Source: Symbiodinium natans (lineage: Eukaryota; Sar; Dinophyceae; Suessiales; Symbiodiniaceae). From it: a DNA stretch of 18,161 nt. The notes beneath the pieces were generated by a model, which saw nothing but the letters and a program-made list of their open reading frames with translations, made no database searches and had not been told where the DNA came from. The stretch is from positions 1 through 18,161 of the forward strand of contig CAJNDS010001459.1 in assembly GCA_905221605.1 (NCBI GenBank), given 5' to 3'. The position numbers and the translations under genes are program-made. Shown here in pieces: positions 6,401 to 11,700 of the stretch (position 1 is its first letter; each line of letters opens with the position of its first letter).

Positions 6401-8796
6401 GAGGCAAGCCGAACATTGCAGCGGCTACAGTAGAAACCCCAGGACCTGTCATCGCCGAAGTTGCTACAAACGCATCTACACATAGCGGAAACACCTCCGC
6501 AGCTGCAGGGACATCCGCAGAGCAAGAAGCTGGTCGGGTCTTGAAAGGGATTCGTTTGGCATGTCTTCAGGGGCCCGGAGTGGCATCCTTGCAGGATGGG
6601 GGGAGTCCGGTTTCGTTTGGTCCGGTTTCGTGTGGTGCTTCAACTTCGGATTTGAAGGTCAGTTGTGGTCCGGGGGGAATTGGGGAGGTTGCTTCGAATT
6701 TACAGGAATCACCTAGAAGTAGTGAGGGCGGGGTTCCGAAATGGACTCGCTCAAGGGCAGATGTTCGGTTAGAGCCGCAAGGGACCGTTCATCCAGATTG
6801 GCTAGAGCCGGAAGGGGCCAATCGCCTGAGCTGGCTAGAGCCAGATGGGGCCAGCGAGAGCAGGGATCGGCTAGAGCCGGATGGAGCCGACATGGGTGAT
6901 TTCCGTGAATTGAAGCTTCCAGGGTTTGAAAAGGATGTTCCTAGGTTCTGTACGTTTGGTGTAGAGGTTGTTGTTGGTGAAGATGAGCGTATTTCAGTTG
7001 CAGAAGCTTTCTTGGATTCAGGCGCGACTCATGTGTACCGATATGCGCAAGTCAGAGAGTATCAATCTGCAGTGGCCTGTGACATTATGCTTCCGGTAGG
7101 TCTATCTGTAGGGCGAATGTCATCAAAGGGGTCCTTGCTTTCCATGGACACGAAGCCTGCGGTAATCCCTCTGGGAAAGGTGGTTGAGGTCCTAGGATGT
7201 GAAGTCCGTTGGGATTTTCAGGGACCACTTGTCAAGCATCCACTAAGAGGGCTTTTGGGTGTAAGGACTGTTCATGGCAGGATGGTCCTAGGAGTAGCAG
7301 ATGCCCGAGCTCTGGTCGATGAACTAGAGACTGCGTGGGAGCTAGGGGTTACTCGTGAAGATCCAAGCCCATCGTTGCGGGTAGTGGAATCTGCGGGGAG
7401 CCAAGGGCAACCGTGCGTGTCTGTGAGATTTCTGAAAGCGGAAGAAAACACCTTGGGACTAATCGATGGCGGGGCTACTAACGCGCTTCGTCAAGGATCT
7501 GCCAAGGAGCTTCAGCAGGCTAGTGTAGTAAAAGTGGAGTTGGCTGCTGGACAAACTGAGCTTCGGATGAATGAGCAAGGCACCCTGCTCACTGCGCATA
7601 GGGTCACTCCGATACTGCCTCTAGGACCCGCGATTGAGTGTCTGGGTATGGTTTTAGAGTGGTCAACAGAGGGGATTCGCCTGACTCACCCTACGAGAGG
7701 TGAGCTTCCGGTTACCTTGGTCAAGGGTTGTCCTATGATCGCTCAAGAGTTGCTGATGGACTTGATTCTGGAATTGGAGGACAAGATCAGAGTCAGGGAA
7801 CTGAGAGTCAAGGCTATGCAGTTAAGTGAGAGTCCGGATTTTGAGATCCAAGGGTCTTTGAAGGAGGCTCTAAATGCCTGTAGGGGAGATGCCAAGAAAG
7901 AGTCAGTCGTTCTGGCTGCGTACGCTAAGAAGATCTTCCCGGAGGTGCCTCACGACATCCTTCAGCAGGTCGCTCCTTTGCAGGTGAACCCTGAAACCAA
8001 CGATGCCCAAACAACAGGTCTGAATCGCAGGGCTCGACGTAGGCTAAAGAAAGCGCAACGGGTGCTGGTACATCTGTTCTCGGGGCAACAATCCTGGAAG
8101 GCTAAGCATGATGAGGCCTTTCTAGAGGTAGAATTGAATCGGGGAAGGGACTTGTTTAACGAGTCTCTCTATTCGTATGTACTTCAAGAGATCCTGTCTG
8201 GCAAAGTAAAAGGGATACTGGGTGGTCCTCCGTGTAGGACGATGTCACGGTCTAGGGCTAGGTCTCCGGGACCACGCGTTTTGAGGGCGAGACATGGAAT
8301 CGAGCGGTTCGGGCTAGAGGGATTGACAGGTAAGGAGAGGACTTTGGCGATTCGAGATACCGTACTAATCTTGAGAATGCTCTTCTTGATGCATGTGACT
8401 CAGGAGGTTCAGGAAGGGAATGCGTATCTTGGGTTTGAGCACCCCAGGGATCCTGCGGAGCTGGATCCTTCCCCTGAGGCACAAGCGTTGCCATCGCTTT
8501 GGGAATGGCCTGAAATCAAAGGGTTAGGGCTGTATAAAGTACGGTTTGACCAGGGCGCTTTAGGGCATGACCATGTAAAACCATCGGTCTTTGCAACGTC
8601 CTCGTGGATGGTAGCCGAAGAACTTTCCGACAAGGTTGTTCCTCCGACCGCGCGGTGGATCTCTACCTCTAGTGACACAGAGTCCTTAAGAGAAAGGATG
8701 GAGCGCACAAGTAAGGCCTCGAAATGGCGCCGGGATTGGTATCCATTCTTCAGCGAGGGTGGGAGTTGTGGTCTAGTAGCAGAGAAGAAAATGTGA
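3424..8796 (+). CDS. ORF1: Gag, zinc fingers, tandem protease-like domains, C5-MTase-like domain
   Basis: 1790 aa. The start ATG (GCCATGG context) lies four bases after an in-frame TGA, so it cannot begin further upstream. Domains in order: low-complexity N-terminus with four (R/G)SLD repeats (about 120-174); predicted coiled coil (about 288-318); proline-rich stretch (540-570); Gag capsid-like helical region (about 638-850); Lys/Gly-rich linker; CCCH finger C915-x8-C924-x5-C930-x3-H934; knuckle-like C945-x2-C948-x8-H957-x4-C962; second Lys/Gly tract (about 970-997); four LEPxG repeats (1115-1160); retropepsin-like DSGAT (D1198) and a second unit DGGAT (D1348); basic RRARRRLKK (1535-1543); C5-MTase-like domain with LFSG (1551-1554), GGPPC (C1604) and FEHP (1671-1674). 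Gag would form the particle and bind RNA, and protease would cut the polyprotein. It ends at TGA 8794-8796, overlapping ORF2 in the -1 frame. Confidence 0.92.
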   Translation: MDLSMRRGRSPAGQTGQTPSSMGTASRMASPPATPAEISREVRVDETSLEPSYDTSQQIQGGEALQLGRSEASTGQGPRGQGPSNSENAQHFSLNEAWEAAQQQEEISVNDARERNRTMRSLDQNDGDNMQIHRQRSLDRDNDETATSLRQTISGSPGPGSLDPDASRRGSLDPTSDPRGGQSSWNALEALRSSLRSVGLGTRSDEQNLAVAGRAQQGPEERMSPLPLAGACVGTGPLAVRETPQTQGALAAQDLAQVGSRGLGVRGVEGLLYRDPMSHSGQSRHSGSELAQLVEGMSQMQGLLQGVHARLQSLEEARSVGSGGSRNTYSLGRVDMEALRAHFGALEMDPSAPRNPPVAPGLDGRELATPEHPVEAYPIPLHDRTSQASSPIATRPVEQHFIGSPDSFGSQPHAPLTSTFQRPLMHLWEIDAGVGLRSRESASDGSLDLWGQSRGDKGIGKGNPEPRSPAPLQAPINSSLQGQVGPSIPPDPVPTVAQRTAPAQELTVWIGDVEYEVGFEGGRATVKGRVDRGLDFGCSRPAYRPPSPPPRPPQTTPPPSPPAHVPFVHQEMTASSSQQAFVPGASVPVLSMYPRPLMESMPDMRAHDDARAYAPDRSREIMLPTLEITPEEGPLAVGDWLTLIAPLISDLAPAASTWWGLVAAEADRRYKVWLQSPPLERAALKGALPENLQEPRYMRLEQRTVSMLIKALPKDLSEELISQGDLTTVGVLFRVLIKGQPGGAKERQLILSYLHNPGVASSPSDANLKLRRWSRWASRGRQLGISMPDPSLLLKGIDSLMAGVLKSYTQASFRLSFVRVQSSLDHAPTLESVLSYLKHVQAEAELLEYGLESDPKKPRVAKATETDDVASPNAPNNPRKGSPKGKPKGKPKGKDQGGSGGSGGTREGQENKPTCKGYLTPRGCAFGDNCRNLHDFAEAARQQVCYACGATDPATNHRRPECPTLQGPQFKKGDKGGKGGKGNKGNKGGPPKGGKPNIAAATVETPGPVIAEVATNASTHSGNTSAAAGTSAEQEAGRVLKGIRLACLQGPGVASLQDGGSPVSFGPVSCGASTSDLKVSCGPGGIGEVASNLQESPRSSEGGVPKWTRSRADVRLEPQGTVHPDWLEPEGANRLSWLEPDGASESRDRLEPDGADMGDFRELKLPGFEKDVPRFCTFGVEVVVGEDERISVAEAFLDSGATHVYRYAQVREYQSAVACDIMLPVGLSVGRMSSKGSLLSMDTKPAVIPLGKVVEVLGCEVRWDFQGPLVKHPLRGLLGVRTVHGRMVLGVADARALVDELETAWELGVTREDPSPSLRVVESAGSQGQPCVSVRFLKAEENTLGLIDGGATNALRQGSAKELQQASVVKVELAAGQTELRMNEQGTLLTAHRVTPILPLGPAIECLGMVLEWSTEGIRLTHPTRGELPVTLVKGCPMIAQELLMDLILELEDKIRVRELRVKAMQLSESPDFEIQGSLKEALNACRGDAKKESVVLAAYAKKIFPEVPHDILQQVAPLQVNPETNDAQTTGLNRRARRRLKKAQRVLVHLFSGQQSWKAKHDEAFLEVELNRGRDLFNESLYSYVLQEILSGKVKGILGGPPCRTMSRSRARSPGPRVLRARHGIERFGLEGLTGKERTLAIRDTVLILRMLFLMHVTQEVQEGNAYLGFEHPRDPAELDPSPEAQALPSLWEWPEIKGLGLYKVRFDQGALGHDHVKPSVFATSSWMVAEELSDKVVPPTARWISTSSDTESLRERMERTSKASKWRRDWYPFFSEGGSCGLVAEKKM
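5335..5973 (+). other. Gag capsid-like region of ORF1
   Basis: Residues 638-850: a mostly helical segment beginning with a Gly-Asp-Trp-Leu patch, including a Trp-Trp pair (about 657-658) and rich in Leu and Arg/Lys. It is followed by a basic linker and the zinc fingers. Order and composition match copia-type Gag, which assembles virus-like particles in the cytoplasm. The assignment rests on position and helix pattern; there is no single diagnostic motif. Confidence 0.65.
6166..6309 (+). other. CCCH zinc finger plus variant zinc knuckle in Gag
   Basis: Residues 915-934 follow the CCCH pattern C-x8-C-x5-C-x3-H, usual for cellular RNA-binding proteins. Residues 945-962 follow C-x2-C-x8-H-x4-C, a stretched form of the retroviral knuckle C-x2-C-x4-H-x4-C. 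Both sides carry Lys/Gly-rich tracts. Together they form the likely nucleocapsid RNA-binding module. Confidence 0.85.
6961..7758 (+). other. Tandem retropepsin-like domains
   Basis: Unit 1 (residues about 1180-1290) has F-L-D-S-G-A-T-H around D1198. Unit 2 (about 1330-1445) has L-I-D-G-G-A-T-N around D1348. The units share a downstream block: PLG, then VE/IE, LG, a Val/Leu-Glu/Arg-Trp step, then G, HP, RG and L-V (about 1249-1275 and 1399-1425). The Asp-to-Asp spacing is 150 residues. Retropepsins work as dimers with one Asp-Thr/Ser-Gly per subunit. Two copies in one chain could fold as an internal dimer, or one may be a non-catalytic remnant. Confidence 0.75.
8056..8658 (+). other. C5 DNA-methyltransferase-like domain
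   Basis: Residues about 1545-1745. Visible motifs: V-H-L-F-S-G (1549-1554), like motif I (SAM binding); an acidic strand Val-Glu-Leu followed by R-D-L-F; G-G-P-P-C with C1604, like catalytic motif IV; F-E-H-P (1671-1674) in place of the ENV/ENP of motif VI; and a late K-P-S-V-F-A-T-S block (1719-1726) that resembles the KPT region of phage-type cytosine methyltransferases. A classic target-recognition domain and the QxRxR motif were not seen, so it may be minimal or inactive. Retrotransposon-encoded cytosine methyltransferases have been reported in dinoflagellates and charophytes. Confidence 0.7.
8715..8793 (+). other. ORF1/ORF2 overlap, -1 frame change
   Basis: The ORF2 frame opens just after TAA 8712-8714, and ORF1 stops at TGA 8794-8796. 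Any recoding must therefore happen inside this window. No canonical X-XXY-YYZ slippery heptamer in the ORF1 frame was found. Translation could use the ATG at 8724, a non-canonical shift, or not occur at all if the frames were split by a one-base change in this copy. Confidence 0.75.
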
Positions 8797-11700
8797 ATGC
8801 GGTAAGGGACAGGATTCGGCTTTTGTCCGGGCTCATGATAGATGAAGGAATGGACCCTGAAGTAGTGCGCAGAATCTGTAGCGAGCTGAATCCTCCTTTC
8901 CCTAGAGTATCCCGCCTTAAACCGAAGGAGCAGTCCTTTAAAGAACATTGCCAACGTGGGCACGCTCCATGGCGGGGTGACTGCCGAGCCTGCCTAGAAT
9001 CGGCAGCATTCCACCATCCTTGCCGTCGTAGAAAGCATGCGCATATGTTTTCCCTTTGCGTAGATCTTACGGGTCCTTATACTAAAGGTTCAGATCAGGA
9101 GGGCATTGCGCGGTATGCAGTCGTAGGAGTATACACCTTCCCAAGATTCTGGAAAAATGGTGAGCCAGTTGAAGATGACGGACGTGGGGTAGGTGTTATC
9201 TCTGAAAACGAGGGAGACAAAGAGGATATGGGCAAAGCGGGAGAGCAGGACGAGCCAATACCAAACCCAGATGAGTGGGCAGAAATTGAAGGCGAAGAGG
9301 AGCCTGCGGCAGATCCACTTCCGGCAGATGTGGACGAGGTAAAGAAAGAGGAGCGTAGATGGAAAGCCATTTGTGAGGCCTCACTGGACCCTCTGCCGGC
9401 GATCAGGATTCCGTTTCTAATTCCGGTGTACAAAAAGAGTCCGAAACAGGTCACTGAAGCCGTGGCTCGTATCTTCATAAGGTTAAAGACTTTAGGACTA
9501 CCTCTTCACCGAGTCCATAGCGACCGCGGAGCGGAATTCGTTAACAAGACCTTCTTATCATGGTGTAGGGCGAGAGACCTGCATGTCACGACAACTGCAG
9601 CAGATCTCCCTCAGTCCAACGGCCTTGCGGAGCGCTTCATAGGCCTTATCAAACGACAAGCCCGATCCCTTCTACACTCTGTAGGTGCTAGGTCTAGCGA
9701 CTGGCCTCATGCGATGAGATACTCGGTCGAAACAATGTATGATGAAGCAATGAGGGGCCTGGGTGTGATTCCTAAAAGGCAACAGCTTCCCTTTGGCGCG
9801 AATATCTATGTCAGGGAACGTACCTGGAGGTGGGCATCATGGACAGCGAGAGCAGTTCAGGCCACCGTCCTGGCGCCGTCGGAGCATGTCTCAAAGGGTT
9901 GGGTGGTGCGAGTGACCCGCCCTGATGGAACCCCAGTACTCCTAATAACTACTTTAGCTTATCAAAAGGTTAGGGAGCCGGAACCGTTGAATGCACCTCC
10001 AGAAGCAGCAGAACAGCCTAGTGAGGCCTTTCCGGTGGACAGTCCGGCTGCTGGTAGTAGACCTAAAGCGCCACGTCCACTAGGAGGTTTCATTACGGGT
10101 CGTGAGAGTAGGGTGCCTTCTGAAGCCGAGCCTCCGTTGCCTCCACCAGCTGATGCACCAAGTGTCCCCCGTCGACGTATCAGGGCCAAAGGAGGGTTGC
10201 GCCGCCTAGTGCCGCAAGGGGGAGGACCTGAAATGTTGGGAATGTTGCAGAAGTTAAAGAGTCTTGGAGTCAGCTGGGTGGATGAGGATGAGAATCATTC
10301 GGGATCGGGGGAGTCGGAGGACGAGGAGTCGGGTCATACGATCTTGTTTGCACTTCCAGTAGAAGAAAGCTCATTCAAGGTGTGTCATGTTGAAGCCGTA
10401 GATGGGGTGGAACAAGAAGCCAAACTCCTTAGAGAACAGGGAGCTATGTCAAGGAGAGCGGTTTGTGATTTGGTACTTCGGAGTAAGTGGCCTTCGTGTA
10501 GAAATCACAGGAGGGCCGATAAGACAACGCATGAAAAGGGTAGGCTAGCGGTTCTTGGTGCTTTTGCTCACGGGGGTATTTATGGAGTCACCCAGGTAAC
10601 GCACCAAAAGCCAGAAATGGTAAAAACCCTGAACGTGTATCTCCGTCAAGAAGTCCCAGATGCCACCTATACTGCGATCCTGGTTAGTCAGAGGGGTCCT
10701 TCAGAATGGCACCGAGATGTCAACAATGCGGAAGGGTCCATCAACTGGGTAGTTCCATTAGGAGATTTTCAAGGTGGCGAAATTAGAGTGTTACCTGAAG
10801 GGCTAAGAACCGATGAAGCTGATGTAGATGAGCATATGGGCATCTTGTACCCCCCAGCAAATCATCCAGTGTCATTCAATCCCAAAAGGAGACACAAGGT
10901 TCTTCCTCATACCGGGAATCGTCTCGTCTTGGTTGCCTATACACCTCGAGGATGGACTCGTCTTCCAGAGTCGACGATAAAGGAACTTCGGGAGCTTGGG
11001 TTTCCGGTTCCTCCGCTGCCTAAGGGATCCGAGCCAGTAGTCAGAGCTGTTTCAGTAGCCTATGTCGGCGACGACAGTAGTGAAGGCGATGGTGGCTTAG
11101 GCTGCACCATTGTAGATGACCAGCAGTATGCCATGGATGAGAAGTTGGTAGAAATGCTGCAAGCTGACCTTTACTTCCTCTCACGGGTCTTTTCTTGGGA
11201 GTGTCAGTTGGCGTCCGAAACGCTGAGGGAAGCCGGGCCGTCAAACTGCCCAAGCATGTGCTACATCAACATGTTGGACTCGCAAATCCAAGAGCTGCAA
11301 GAGGAGTTGCTGTGGATCGATTCCGGGACAAAGCTTGATGGCACTGTCAGCGGGCATGATGACGAGAGGCTAGCCAAGGCTATGATAAGGACACTAGCAG
11401 TGAAGGAAAGCGAGAAGGGCCCACAAGAAGAAAGTGAGCCAGAGGTGTTCCTGCAGGCTAGGACTATCGACCCGCAGCAAGCAGCGGGCGAACTTGAAAA
11501 GTGGGTCCCCCCACTGTTGGACGAATACACTGGGTTACGCTTTCAATATGAAGCCATCTACCCCATCGACGTGAACCAGTTGTGTGAGGAAGATGTGCAG
11601 AGTGGAGCAATAGAAATCCTACCTGCAAAGGTGGTGTTCACGAGAAAGCCACCGGTGGGAAAAAGACGCGCGCGCATAGTGGCGTGCGGAAACTTTCAGC

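Noticed and set aside
8775-8796. A-rich GAAGAAAATG as a -1 slippery site
   Set aside because: In the ORF1 frame it reads GAG AAG AAA ATG, which does not allow the standard X-XXY-YYZ re-pairing. It is not called as a frameshift site.
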